From Hydractinia symbiolongicarpus (lineage: Eukaryota > Cnidaria > Hydrozoa > Anthoathecata > Hydractiniidae), in assembly GCF_029227915.1 (NCBI RefSeq), contig NC_079886.1, positions 21,740,501 through 21,804,500 on the forward strand: DNA of 64,000 bases. Direction: 5' to 3'. Numbering within the stretch: position 1 is the stretch's first letter; every line of letters starts with the position of its first letter. The translations under genes and the position numbers were made by a program. Positions 38,201-50,288 of the stretch are shown one piece after another. The notes beneath the pieces are model-generated. The model was not told the DNA's origin. It did no database searches and saw only the letters and a list, made by a program, of their open reading frames with translations.

Positions 38201-41200
38201 TTTTAGGTATTTATAACAACAATAAGCAAAAGTTTTTGTATTCCAAAATTTGATCCTAAATCTTTTCTTCTCAATTAGATATAAAGTTAAAAAAGCTTAA
38301 AAAATTAACAATGTGCTTTAAAAACAGTAAAATATCAAAAATGTCTCAAAAACATAAGGTTTTTAACTACCATCATTACTTCTTAAATCCATTAAAAATG
38401 TAAGACTTTTTAAAAAACTTTGCACAGAAAACAAAGTAAAATGACATATATAGAAGTCTTAACAACGTCAGGGGCCAGGGTATCAAATTTAAAAGAACAA
38501 ACTGTATGTCTATAGATTTTACATAAAAAATATTACAGGATATTGTGGAGTGATTCAACCAAATGACAAACCTTTTGTTGCAGATACTCTATAACGTCAT
38601 CTTCTGCAACAACTTTGTTTCGAATCCTCAAAAATGGTAACTTACCTAGAAACAAAAAATGTTCGAACTTACATATGTAATCAAATGTTCAATTCGATTT
38701 TCTGATCTGTCAAAAAGATTCTAATGTATACACTTGCATCAAATACAACACATTGTCACATGGTGTCTGTCAAATATTTTTAACAAGATCACACCTTCCC
38801 CCTGATTTTTTGACTGTTTTCAAGGTTTTTCTGTATATTTTACCATACTTCAAGTTCTGTTGAAAAAACATTCTAACGTCAAACAAACCATGCAAAATGA
38901 AAAAGTCTCCTGAACGGTATTGTCAAACAGTCAAGTTTTCTTGTGAAAAGGTTTGCAAACACACTGAATTACTAAAAGACAACATTTTATCATCAGTGGA
39001 CAGAAATTCCATCGGCAATATTTTAAATGATAGACTTGCGCTTGCTTTCAGGGCAGAAGGCTGTTACTGTTCTTGCATGCCTTCAGAAGCTTTTAAATAC
39101 ACTAAGACCTTCACAGGACACTTATTGATAACAGTACTAATAGGAGCTGAAAAGGTTATCCTGGATAAATAATTAGGATAACAGTAAATAGTAATATTTA
39201 TATATTATCAAAGTTTTTTTCTCGAAAACGTTGAATACTTTTCATGGTTATCTAGTCTAAATTCAAGGTTTACAAGGCCAAGCAAAAATGCTGTGTCATT
39301 ATTAGCTGTGTCATCATTCGTTGTGTCATCATAAGATGTGGAATAAGGAAACATATTGGGTTAAACAAAACATTTGGTGCAACCTACATCATATTTGCAT
39401 GATATTTAAAAATTCTATTAGACAAATCTGGTTGCCTAATTGAGACTTAAACCTTGATAATCGGAAACAAAAAACAAAAAGAGAGTTCTTTAAAAGATTT
39501 ATGTAAGTGTTCGACAGCATGTTTAAAGTTAAAATCGTGTTGAATTTAAATATTATGCTTAGCAATCGTTTTAACAACTATAAAATCAAAATTTTCCTTT
39601 TAGCACCTGACCACCATAAAAATTGAGTTATTTATAAAATATGCAATGCAAAAAAACATACAATTACATGACTTACAGGTTTAAACACAGAGTTCGCAGC
39701 GTAGCCATAAAGTTAACTTACCATTCTTTGGTGACATAGACTCTGCATTTTGTCTTCTACAAGTAGAGAATCCATCTTGTAAACCATGTATTGCTAACAA
39801 TGCCTAAAGTGAAATCAGAAACAAAATTTGTAAGCCCACAACAATATTGTGGATATTGTATTTTGACAAGGAAAATGTTTGTATTTGGAAACACATAGAG
39901 AAGTGTGCACACACACACACACAAAATGGTTTTGAGTTTTTCTGATACCAGTGAAAAAGTAAGAGAAATTTCTCAAATCCACATGAAAATGCTCATGTGA
40001 CACGCAGAAAGAGTACAAATATAAGAAGTCATCTTTGATTTCACGAAGGGGGGTTTGTGTATAAGATGGGGAATCACATGACTTCAGGAGATACATAATT
40101 CTCTTCAAATGCCTGACTGTGACCAGCTCGAATTTGGACTATTTTGGTTAACTTTTCAAAAAATGCAATATGGTGAAAATTAGACAAAATTGTGCTTGAA
40201 ATAAAACCGTTGTGACAAAGAGAGTTCTTAAAACCTCAAAAACCAAACAGGGTTCAAATTAGCAGATAACAATTTACATATAAATGCTGTCTTTACGATT
40301 CATTTTGAAAATTTTTCATGTTTTTTGCAACAAAATAACGATTCACTAGGGATTAATGGAAAGTGGCCTACAGTCTTCCAACAGTACTGCTGAAAAGGGG
40401 TTTTCTTCTCTACAGTGTGTAAATTTTTGCAAATTAACTTTATATTTCTAACTTAATAAAGCAAAAAAATTATTGCAAAAAATATCGCAAAAACATAATG
40501 AATAACGAATACTGTTTCAGGCGTAATAAGTATATAAAAATGAGAAAAGCAAAATAGTTTAGAAAAAATAAGGCTGTGACAATTTTCTGGCCAAGAGCAA
40601 CAAGCAACAAAGGCTTTTAATGTACGGCCATATACACTATATATAATTCTAAAAAATAAAACATTCTAACGCAAAATTACAACCTCATCAAAATATGAAG
40701 TAAAATGGCACTTTCTTTAAAAAAAATTGGCAGAAACATTAACATGTGACGTCTGCGCAACAAGTAGGCTGCTGAAAGCCTCATTTTTCAAATGAGTAGG
40801 TTAGGTAACCAGCATTTAAATTATGCTAGTGGCATTTTTTAACACATCTGCCTTAAAGAATAATCCATGCAGGGTCAACAAAAGTTTCAAAACTTGAGAA
40901 AAATGACCATCAACATTTAACACAATTCAAGAGCAGTGATGTAACCAATCCTCAGTCTTATAAGTCCGTTGTAAACAATAACAAGGGAAATTTTACAAGT
41001 TTAAATTCATAAATTGGCCTGTAAAATCACTTGTGCAGACAAACTTTAAAATTTGCCACCTTTTCTAAATATTTTGCAATACCAAAAATTCTTAGACACC
41101 GAACAGAAATGTGGGAAGAAGTGGAAAGAACTGTCACAATATTAATAATAAATCAAAAATAAACATTTTATGGGGCAACACTATGTGGATTACATAATTT

Positions 41201-43001
41201 AAAATATGGCCTTAACCATCCCTCCTGGTAATTCTTCCATTTTCAGGGTATAATTCAGTAATTTTTACTTATTCTGAGATATTTAGCACACTCATAGATT
41301 TCACCTCAATGGCATAGCATCTGGCAACATCTGGCAACAATTCTTGTTCTAAAAGAAAAAAACGCAACTTTTTTTTCAGCATAACTTGACTCAAATAAAA
41401 AGAAATTTAAGGCCAAGAAGAAAGTAGGGGTTTAAAGCAAGATCTTATTTTTTAAGCAATATATTACAGTTTGAATTAAAAACTAATTTTTTTCTACTTA
41501 AAAAATATTTGTTATGTGCCTCGATTTTCCAAATGATTCGTAGCCAATCAAAGGATTCTTTTAACTTGAAACAACTTGTTAAAAAAATACATTTTAGATT
41601 GTTAATTTCTGTTTGGCGAACCTAATCAAAAACATTTCACTATTTTATTATTTTGCTGTTAAAACGTTTTTCAATAATGACAAATATATATTTTCAATCG
41701 TATTTTTTATTAATTTAGGTGGGTGAACATTTTAAAGGGTCTGATTGCAAGGACAAAGTGAGAAGAATTAACCTGGCCATCTTCAGCAAGATAAAGTAAA
41801 CCACACAATAATTATTTTAAACATTAACTGAAGATAAAGGGTTTCAATTTAATTTCCTTCCACATCTTGTGTATAAAACTTAAATGTTGAACAGTCTTAT
41901 TGCGTTTAACGTTTCATGGCTAATCGTAGAATTTTACATCCAGTGATGAAAAAAAACTATTTTAGTTACATATCATAATTTAACCAGGCCCCACGTTTTT
42001 ATCAGCAAAAACATGAAACATAATTACCTTCTAACGACTTGTACAAAACTACATTTTCTGGCCAATCTTTATCAGCTAAAATATAAACATTAAGCCAACA
42101 TCTTTATTCCTGAGAAAAGAGTATTATCTATATAATAATACAGAGACTGTGTGTTTGTAATAGGCAAAGTGGATATCGTCATTTTCCTTTGATGTCGCCA
42201 AAAAACTTATGTCTAATATGTTGAATTTTCTGACGTTACGGCGTGACGTCAATATCCTATATTAAATTAATCAAGCCGTTACAGTGCACTTGAAACTGAG
42301 GCCAAATAACTTGGAAGCGAGGTGGTGACGTCAATGATTTTTCACAGCGTGGGTAACTAGGGACCATCTGGGACCAATTAGGGTAAGTTTCCCAAACCTG
42401 GGTTCCCGAATCCATTTCGGAATGGACGGGTTGCTGACGTCATTAAAAAACCTACAAACCCCTCTCTGCAACCGTTTGTCAAAAGTTCATGTTCATATAC
42501 ATTTTCTTAATCAGCATTTCGGGTGTACGAATTTTTTTGGAACTTTTGGTAGGGCCATTGCTGAAGTCAGCAAAATTTTTAAACCCTTATATCTCCTTAG
42601 GCGATTGTCAAAAACATATGATCCTATACATTATTTTGAACAGCGTTTCAATCTCTACACATTATAATCAAAGAATAAACTAAATTTCAATATTTTTTAG
42701 GAAATGCACTGCTGACGTCAGCAAAACGTCCAAAACAACCTATTTTTCATTACGCTTCTGCCTAAGTGGATTGCTCCATGGGCCTTATTGACTAGTAATA
42801 TATTAAGTAAATAGTTGTCTAGCGAATTCTTTAGTTAAAAAGTTGAATTTAGCTAATATAACATGAAGTTTTGTAACAAATTTATACCCTTTAAGCCAAT
42901 TTGGCATATATCAGGCCTATATATCAATAAGGGGGAAGCCATTGCTCTTGCTCATGCAAAGGCTCACCCAATTCTGGAAAATTAGAAACTAGCTGAGCCA
43001 T
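35247..43001 (-). CDS. MTX2: Metaxin-2
   Basis: Ten exons on the minus strand: 43001-42968, 42075-42028, 41348-41305, 39803-39722, 38645-38572, 38066-37974, 37842-37804, 37287-37165, 36040-35964 and 35421-35247. They give 262 residues, against 263 as I recall for human MTX2, with every phase closing. The 11-codon first exon (MAQLVSNFPEL) was chosen because it is the only ATG exon found that ends in the required phase, producing ELADKDWPENVVLYKSLEEQ, which parallels the vertebrate start. Other hallmarks are CRRQNAESMSPKNGKLPFL (thioredoxin/GST-N-like fold), LLETKLVPIE and ISGEQVSEADVYVFGHL (GST-C-like domain). No transmembrane segment is seen; metaxin-2 is peripheral on the cytosolic face of the mitochondrial outer membrane, working with metaxin-1 and the SAM complex in beta-barrel insertion. 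The introns hold repeats. Confidence 0.92.
35655..35790 (-). repeat. Reverse copy of the GTTACGGAAACAC-family repeat with (GACA)n
   Basis: ATAGACAGACAGACAGACAG at 35744-35763 is followed by ACGACGGCTATTTTTGAAGAGA, the reverse complement of the start of the copy at 33124; a degenerate body lies to the left. Confidence 0.55.
39290..39340 (+). repeat. 15-bp tandem repeat, about 3 copies
   Basis: Units based on GCTGTGTCATCATTC in a metaxin intron. Confidence 0.65.
39905..39925 (+). repeat. (CA)n microsatellite
   Basis: About ten CA units in the intron between metaxin exons 3 and 4. Confidence 0.8.
42120..42790. mobile_element. Dispersed repeat rich in TGACGTCA palindromes
   Basis: Starts with ATATAATAATACAGAGACTG, a typical repeat boundary, and contains four exact TGACGTCA octamers (42244, 42326, 42435, 42713) plus a variant near 42563. 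The second half is built of diverged tandem units, each with a GCTGACGTCA-like box, 'caaaa..aaacc', and 'tgtcaaaa..catat'. No coding potential is seen. It lies in the first intron of the metaxin gene. Confidence 0.5.
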
Positions 43002-44323
43002 TAATTGCTCCCCCAATTTTACAAAAAGTTTGTCTGGCTGAGCAATATCAATTTATCTCACATGGAAATCAATACTTTTTTTCTTATTATTTGTAGCAAA
43101 AAATAACCAAAATATATAAAAAAGATAAGATATGATTCCATTTATTCAAATTGTTCGGCCAGTCTAAATTATTGTAACTTTAAGAGAGCAATTTATTGGT
43201 CAGGTGTTAATTTCTTATTGATAGGCTTGATATAAATAACTTTTACACCATTCTAAGGAATGTGGATCAACTCCCTATTGTTATATAATATAACACTTAC
43301 AATATTTACTGCTACAATTTTAATATCTCTTCTTTTTGTAACTTTTTTTTATTAAAAAAATAAATTAAATACCATAATTTATTAGAGTTACCATGGCAAC
43401 AGTGTTTCTAAATGTGGTATATACAAACTCATACCAAATAATATATTAAGTTCAATGATTTTTTCAGTTCAATTCAATTTGCTTTACAATGTTCTCCCAT
43501 ATATTATTATGAACAGGCAAGAAAATGTATTGAAATTTGTAAGGATGAAACATCATTAAAACCATGGCAAACCAATAGTACATGAAAGAATGAGCAGTCT
43601 GGATAATTACTATTAAAAAAAAACAGGTGAAGCAGAAATCATTTTTGACAGTTAAAACATTACAAAACTACCAATCTCTAAATTTGTGCACTAATACAAA
43701 AAACCAAGTGTACTGAACCCTTTTTTATAATAGCCTTTGGAAAACAAGGACTCATTTGAAGGCTAGTGTTTTCTGATTATCTGGCTGCTCTGGATAAACT
43801 GTTGCTTTACTGGGTGCTCTGTGAAGACTGGTAGTTATGTTTTATTCTGTGTGATTGAAATCTGTTCTGTTATAAGAAAAGGAATCGGACTACAAATGGG
43901 CTTATCTTCTTATGATGAACTAAATGGTCATATGGCAGTCAAAATAGAATGCTTTATTTTGACTGTCAATGACAAGTAACTTGCCTCACATTTTTATTTG
44001 ATTTTTTTACAAATAATAAAGACTACCCAATTAATAGTAGTGTACCAACAGTGAAAAAAAATATATAACCTACAGTACCACCCAAATGTAACTTCACATG
44101 TACGTGATAGTTATCACCTTCGCATGAGCTTTCCGTAGCGTCATAACTTTTGTTGTTATTGTTAACCTATTGTTAAATACATGAGCTTTTTTTCCATGTT
44201 GAAAACAATAGAGTTCATGTCTTGTTCGCAAAATATAATTAGCTCATGTGAACTGTGCATGTCCCATTGTTGTATTTAATTGCTATAGTTGCCAAGAGAT
44301 CAACAAAAGAAAATTATAGATGG

Positions 44324-44452
44324 TGTTTTAAAAGTTTAAGAACAAAAAGCGGCGATAGAAATGCTTTTTTCGGTCCCATTTTAAAAATTTAAGAACGAAG
44401 AACGGCGATAGAAAAGCTATTTAGATTGCATTTTAAAAGTTTAAGAACAAAA
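44324..44452 (+). repeat. 52-bp tandem repeat, about 2.4 copies
   Basis: TTTTAAAAGTTTAAGAAC followed by a GCGGCGATAGAAA-like block recurs at about 44327, 44379 and 44431. Confidence 0.75.
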
Positions 44453-45082
44453 CTTAAATTGTTTTTGAAATCTTATTATGAAAGGAAAAGTCCTCAATTC
44501 AAGGTTTTTCCGTTTGTGTTGTTAAACGTTGCTTTTTATAAGAAGAACTTTTAAAAGTTTTGCATGTTAAAAAATATGTTTCAATGATAAAGAAATATTA
44601 TTAAAAGTTTTAAAAAGTAGCAGCATTAGTTTCTTTTAAATATTAAGACCATTGGATTTCAAAAACACAAAATCAATTTAATGACTTAATTTTAACGTGT
44701 TTTATTTGTTCATTTTTTTAAAATAATATAATTCAATAGCCTTTGCGATCTCTAAAGGAAACCCAAGGTATAAAACGATGTTGCACTTATATTATAGTGC
44801 TTAAAAAGTTAGCTAACAAGTCTTTTTGAATTTTTTAAAAAGCTCTTTTCGGTCTCAAGATATTCACATTTAAAGAATTTCAGATTTATTTATGCTGCAT
44901 GAATTATGATGTCATATATTTCAGTAATAGCAAATTTGGACATTTTCTTTCATCAATAATTTTAGACCTGTTAAGGGGTGTGCATTCAAACTTTATCAAT
45001 TTTTTTTTGCCAAAATGACACTTGTTTGCTCGTTCCAGGCCTCTTTTTTTTGCTGACGACTCAATAACTCGGGATCTGCAAC

Positions 45083-45159
45083 TTGGTTTGCAATAAAATT
45101 TTGTGGGTAAACTTGTATAAACCCTATATGTTTACTCACAAAATTTGATTGCAAACCAA
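45083..45159. repeat. Long near-perfect hairpin, 77 nt
   Basis: Left arm starting TTGGTTTGCAATAAAATTTT pairs with the right arm ending in GATTGCAAACCAA over 30 positions. As RNA of the plus strand there is one A-G mismatch and one G-U pair; the loop is about 17 nt. Either a hairpin RNA precursor or a tiny foldback element. Confidence 0.7.
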
Positions 45160-46784
45160 AATTATGTTAATCAATAAACCTGTATAATATCTATGGATTG
45201 ATAAAGTTTTTTTCCTTTGGGTCATTTTATTAACCTTGAAGAAAGCTTATATATAGTTAGGCTAATAAAACATCTTTTTTCCTTGTAGTTAAATCTAACT
45301 GTAGCCTGCTATGGCTATAAATGAATTCCTGCATGACATCATTTGTTTACTTTTCAGTCCTACGCTCATTGGTTCTAGCATTTGCATGGCAGGAAAAAAG
45401 ATGCGTAAGTTTGGTAAAGGGAGGTTTTCTGAGATTTCTTCTTACAGAAACATTTTTGAGGTTTTCTATCTTGGAGTGTATAGATTGATGCCTTCTGATT
45501 TATTTTAATTCATTTAAAGTCCTAACAATGCCTTGTGTGAAGAAATGGACTGAAAAAAATTCCTTCACCTAGTGCCCCCATCTTTTTTCCCTGCCACTCA
45601 GATGCCAGAACCAAAAGAACTTCTCGCTAAGGTAAACAAAGTAATTCATCTACATAATTTAAAGGACAAATTAGGCTATGATAGACTGTTTATGCAAGTC
45701 ATCTATCCTAATTCACCTAGCAACATTTTTGCTGATTACTTTTCTGTTGCATAGCCACAACGTTTTAGTAGCTAAAACATTCTATAAAGAAAACCTTTTT
45801 TTGATGGCTCAAATATAGTTTGCTTTATAATTTATGCTGTCAGAAGATATAGCATTTAGTTTGTTTTCATTTAGGAACGCATTCCTCATGTTTCGACTCC
45901 TTTGTTTTACGGTCACGTTTCCTTCTGAAAAAGGGCAAAATTTATTGGGGCATATTTACAACAAGTTGCGCATAGCCAAAATAGTCTATGCTCCCCTAAT
46001 AAGCCAATCCAAAGACTTTTAAGTCTTGCAAAGCAAAATATGTAGACGAAATTTTGCTTAAAGACGACAGTGTGCTGACTTGCGAAAAGGGCCGTATATG
46101 TGAGGGCGGCCGTTGGCGTTTTTTCAGATTTTTTTATGTTTTTGTCTGTAATTTCTCGGAAATTGATGCCCGGGTCTGCCCGAAACCGCCCGAATTGCGC
46201 AAGAAATGCAACGCGAGAGCTCATTGTTCTCATTTAAATTTTGTCATGAAGAAGGAAGGTGCTATTTTGTTGTTGTACTTTCAGTTTATTATTTGTGGGA
46301 TTTTATTACAGCTAGCATATAATCAGCCAATTCCGTGAAAAAACACATTTAACATTTTTCAGTGAGTCAACACCCGTGTGCTCAAAGATGACTTAAGGAA
46401 CAAACAAAGATAGTGGAACTAAAGCAGAAAACGAATCTCCTAGATAGAAGATAATCTCCTAAGCTATTATTCTAATTTGGCATGCTAATCTAATTTGCGG
46501 TTGTCCATTTTGTTCTAAATCATGAGGTTTTTGGATAGTTGGAAACTGGGACACATTTATTAAAACTTTAAAATCAAACAAAAAAATACCAGTGAGAGAT
46601 GAAAGCACGTCTTGGACCAGTTTTGAAGGCATAATACACTGACTGTTGTGAAACACACTAGCTACACTTCACGAGAGATTGGCTACCCAGCAGCCGGTTT
46701 CACTTTCCAAATTTTAAATGATGCGCGAAAGTTAATTTCTAATTTTATTGCATATTTGGCGCTCTATTTAATAACCTAAGTTCA

Positions 46785-46855
46785 ATCTCGTTCCCAATCC
46801 GCGTTTGGTATATGGCTGAGCACGAGAAGTACCCCTGGATGGTATTGGTGGGTTT
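46785..46855. mobile_element. MITE-like fragment
   Basis: AATCTCGTTCCCAATCCGCG and GAGAAGTACCCCTGGATGG resemble diverged ends of the short family at 23.5 and 24.3 kb. Confidence 0.35.
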
Positions 46856-47559
46856 AAAATGCCCAACTAAATAAGGTATTCTTGAAGGAATTGTTTGCCG
46901 AGATTATCTATTTTATAACTTGAGACATTTAAAGAAGCTTTGTGCACAAAATTGTTTTTTTAATTCGGCAGCGGCACTTTCTACAAAGTCGATTTAAAAA
47001 AGGTCCGAAAAATCCACCGTTCCTGGCGTGCACTAAAGTCAGCAAAAATCAGAACCCTTTCACCGATTCTAAATCTAACTAAATAACCTTAATTCCGTAG
47101 TCCTGTCGTTGTGGTGAACCATTACAATTAAACAAATTCGGAGTACCTGTTACTTAGAAAAATGTGTCAATTGCTTTCCCACTCCTTTCCAATAATTTAT
47201 GTTCATTCCAGATCTTACTGAGGGGGGTTAAAAATAAAAAAATAGTGAAATAGAAATCTCTATTTCTATCTTTCTATTGCAAAATTTTCGATTCTACGGA
47301 TATTACGGACTACTAAAAATTCACAAACAGGGATATTCAAATTGACCAAAAGTGATCTTTTTGCTTCTATCCTCAGCAAATTTACAACCAGTGGCCATAG
47401 CAGGAACTCGAAAGAATTCTCTGAATACATTACGTAAATAGACGTATCGGATGACGAGTGTATGGTTTAATTTGATGTGGCTCTCCGTAAATGTTCCCAC
47501 TAAGGACACCTATAGCATCAATCAAAACCTTTTCGAGAACGATGCATCATTTGGTTAAA

Positions 47560-47910
47560 ACACAAAAATTCCAGTACTGGATTTCCTGCGTTTGGTAGAA
47601 CGTGTGTTCATATGAACACAGTATCGTTTCAATAACAATTTTTAAACTCAAACAGACAGAATTGCAACGAGTTGTCAGTAGTTGTTGAAATATACATGCG
47701 AGCACACGAGACAACTGCTTTGTCACATCAGAGAGACGTCCAAATGTTTGGAAGAAATTCGTTGACAACCTATTTGCTATAAAAAAAGATTCCATCCAAA
47801 AGAGTTCCATAAACACATTAACGACCTCCACCGACAAATCAAATTCAACGCTGAACTTAAAAATGATAAAAGCAACGATTTTCTTGACTCATTGGCCAAT
47901 ACAAGAAACC
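47560..47910 (+). pseudogene. Penelope-like reverse transcriptase remnant
   Basis: One frame reads WKKFVDNLFAIKKDSIQ. After a one-base shift the sequence continues as FHKHINDLHRQIKFNAEL and then NDFLDS. This matches the catalytic YVDD-type box (here FVDN), the 'H-I-N-x-x-H-x-x-I-K-F' block and the following 'P-F-L-D' box of Penelope-like elements. At least one frameshift and upstream stops show it is dead; no endonuclease domain was found nearby. The open frames on the opposite strand are shadows of it. Confidence 0.5.
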
Positions 47911-49971
47911 CACTTACAATGTCCAGTAATTTAACTACGAATCGAACCATGACAAATAAAAATGAAAATTCAACCAAACTAATAATGAAAGATCATAGGA
48001 ATTCCCACGTACCAGTGAGATTCTTTATCGAGTTTTGAAACAACGCAAGATTAAATGTCACGCACATATATGGTGCTCTTTTGGCCTAAGATGACAGCAG
48101 AAGCCATTCAGGCTATTTAGGATTTAATCTGAAAAAATAAACCGCTTGAATTTTACCATCTTGAATCTTAACGTTCAAGCCGAGAATTTTTTTTGTTTTA
48201 AATTGTGAATTGGCAACTGAATATGCGTCCACTGACTCAGAATTACTGAGCCTAAAGTGTTCCGGTATTAAAAAAGTTGTAATGTACCATCCGTTCTTAT
48301 AATGTTTTGTGACTTCAAGGAGGTTTAATAGAAACTTTCGCGAATTTTGGAAATTAGGCGGTTTTGGATTTTTTGCGAGAATTAACTTTTGACAAATTTA
48401 TGGGTATAACTAAAAAATTAATTTCTTTTACATTTTTTTATAAAATATGTACAAATGCAAGTGAATTACGAAACGATTCAGGCCAAAAATCAGCAGCAGC
48501 AGCAGCCACTTTTTCTCCCAATGTTTTGTGATCTTTTCATCATATGATCACGATAGGAGTAGAAGTCAATAATTACAATGTTGACATACTAAAACAAAAG
48601 GACAATAGATGGGGAGGATGATTGAGATAATCAAAGACGACAATGTTACACCAAAAACAAATAACCAAGAAAAATCTGATGCACAATTTAAAACAGTTCT
48701 TAATAAAAAACGTTTCGAAAAGATACTATCAAAAAATCCCGATCAAAAAAATACGTAGTATATAAACTGTATGGGGAAACGGTATGACAGGCAAAACTAT
48801 AAACAGAAAAAAGTTGAAATGTCAAAAAATTAGGAAAGTGTATGCTGTTAAAAGGACTAAGAAAGATTGTTTTAGTCATCTCGTTGCCCTGATAAAAAAT
48901 AATGCAGAGAGCTTTGGAGAAAGGTTGCTTACTGTGCCACAGATAAAAGAATAATTAAAAATTGTCTGTATAGTGACAATGCCTTAAAGCGTAAGAAATG
49001 GAGCTGCAGACCTTTAAAAACATGGTAATCTTACCTTTCTCCTTCCCTTCTGTACATTCTGATATACTTACTGCCCAATTTCTAACAAAGATTCTACTGA
49101 ATTTAAGAAATGTTTTCAAATTTTCAAATGACGTATTATTGTATGCTTGTTTAATGGGAACATGCATGATTGCATAATAACCTTGCAAGCTTCACTTGAC
49201 GAGTTTCCGTTGCCAATTATTGATTGGCGCTTATTGCAACATTTTTTGCGGCATAATAAACAAAACCTTCAAGATTTATCCTGACAGAGGAATCTAATTG
49301 CCTTAATGCAGGATCAAGTAATTACTGAAGGTAAGGTGAAAGTTAATCAAGCAATAGAAAGAAATTGAATCAATTTTAAATCAGCTATATTTTCTTTTTT
49401 CGTAGATTAAGTGGAAATTTAAAATCTGTGAAATTTAACAGAAGATCGACAATCCGAAACTCTTTAAATATTTTTAGTTGAAGCTTCATATTCAGAAAAT
49501 TATATTGAAAAAAAAAATAGTTAAATGTAAGACATTAGCTTTTTATCTGCAACATTACTCAAAGTATTTGTGGACACAAATTTCAAAGAGAAACGCACTT
49601 TCAAATATTACAATTGCATTTGAAATAACAGCTCCTGAATTAATTGGTTGGACGCGCAGTCCCAAATGACGTTTGCTGACATCAGCAAGACCACTATTCC
49701 CTATTTTCAAGGCCTTAATGTAAGCTGCTTTGTAATGTGTAAGTGTGTATTCAATGCACTGTATCAGAAAAAGGTAATGCTGCACTGACCTACAGAATCT
49801 TGCGAATTGTCAGTAATTTTTTTGTAATTATAATTTATTTATTGATCGGAATATTTCCGTATGTCTTGACCCCATTATATCTAAGCAATTTTCCGCTACA
49901 AGGAAATTATGTCGACCTCTGTCGAGTTTCTGTATCCCACATCCGTTACGTAATGATCAAGTGTTTCAGTA

Positions 49972-49978
49972 TATAAAA
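49972..49978 (+). promoter_or_regulatory. TATA box of the GPCR gene
   Basis: TATAAAA followed about 65 nt later by a consensus donor (AACAG/GTAAGG at 50042), so transcription is expected to begin near 50000 and to give a roughly 40-nt noncoding first exon. Confidence 0.5.
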
Positions 49979-50288
49979 TGCAACCTAGAGTTGCACTTCA
50001 GAGTTTATTACTGCCGTGTAAAAAAGCAAGTACCAAGAACAGGTAAGGCAACACATTTCATGTTTTGTGGTCATGTTGTATGTATGATATAGAGAATAGC
50101 CTTATCTAAACAAAGTACTCTTTTCCAATAGTTGAAATGTTTTGTTATGCTTGTTTCATAAGACAAATTTTAGTTTCAAGATTTTTTCCATGAACAATAT
50201 ATTTAAACGAAGTTTTTTTTTATCTTACTTTAATTTTAAGTATTTAGACCTTGTTCTTTAGGTGAAGAAGAAAACAGTCCTTGCCGAC

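Larger units (their letters stand above)
43002..49960. other. Gene-poor interval between metaxin and the GPCR
   Basis: No intact gene is supported. It holds a 52-bp tandem repeat (44324-44452), a long hairpin (45083-45159), a locally GC-rich patch (46080-46240), a MITE-like segment near 46790-46855 and a Penelope-like RT remnant (about 47560-47900). Short frames at 45572-45754 and 45913-46233 show no recognisable domain. Confidence 0.5.

Noticed and set aside
38897-39172. 91-codon ATG frame with several Cys inside a metaxin intron
   Set aside because: No signal peptide or regular cysteine pattern; no exon partners; probably chance.
45913-46233. 106-codon minus frame over a GC-rich patch, considered as the first metaxin exon
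   Set aside because: It has no donor in the needed phase; the exon at 43001-42968 fits exactly and gives the expected N-terminus.
47547-47977. Two overlapping minus-strand frames
   Set aside because: They are antisense to the Penelope-like RT motifs, which are the better explanation.
50262-50288. Nine extra N-terminal residues on the GPCR
   Set aside because: They would begin at a GTG directly after a splice acceptor; the first ATG is at 50289.
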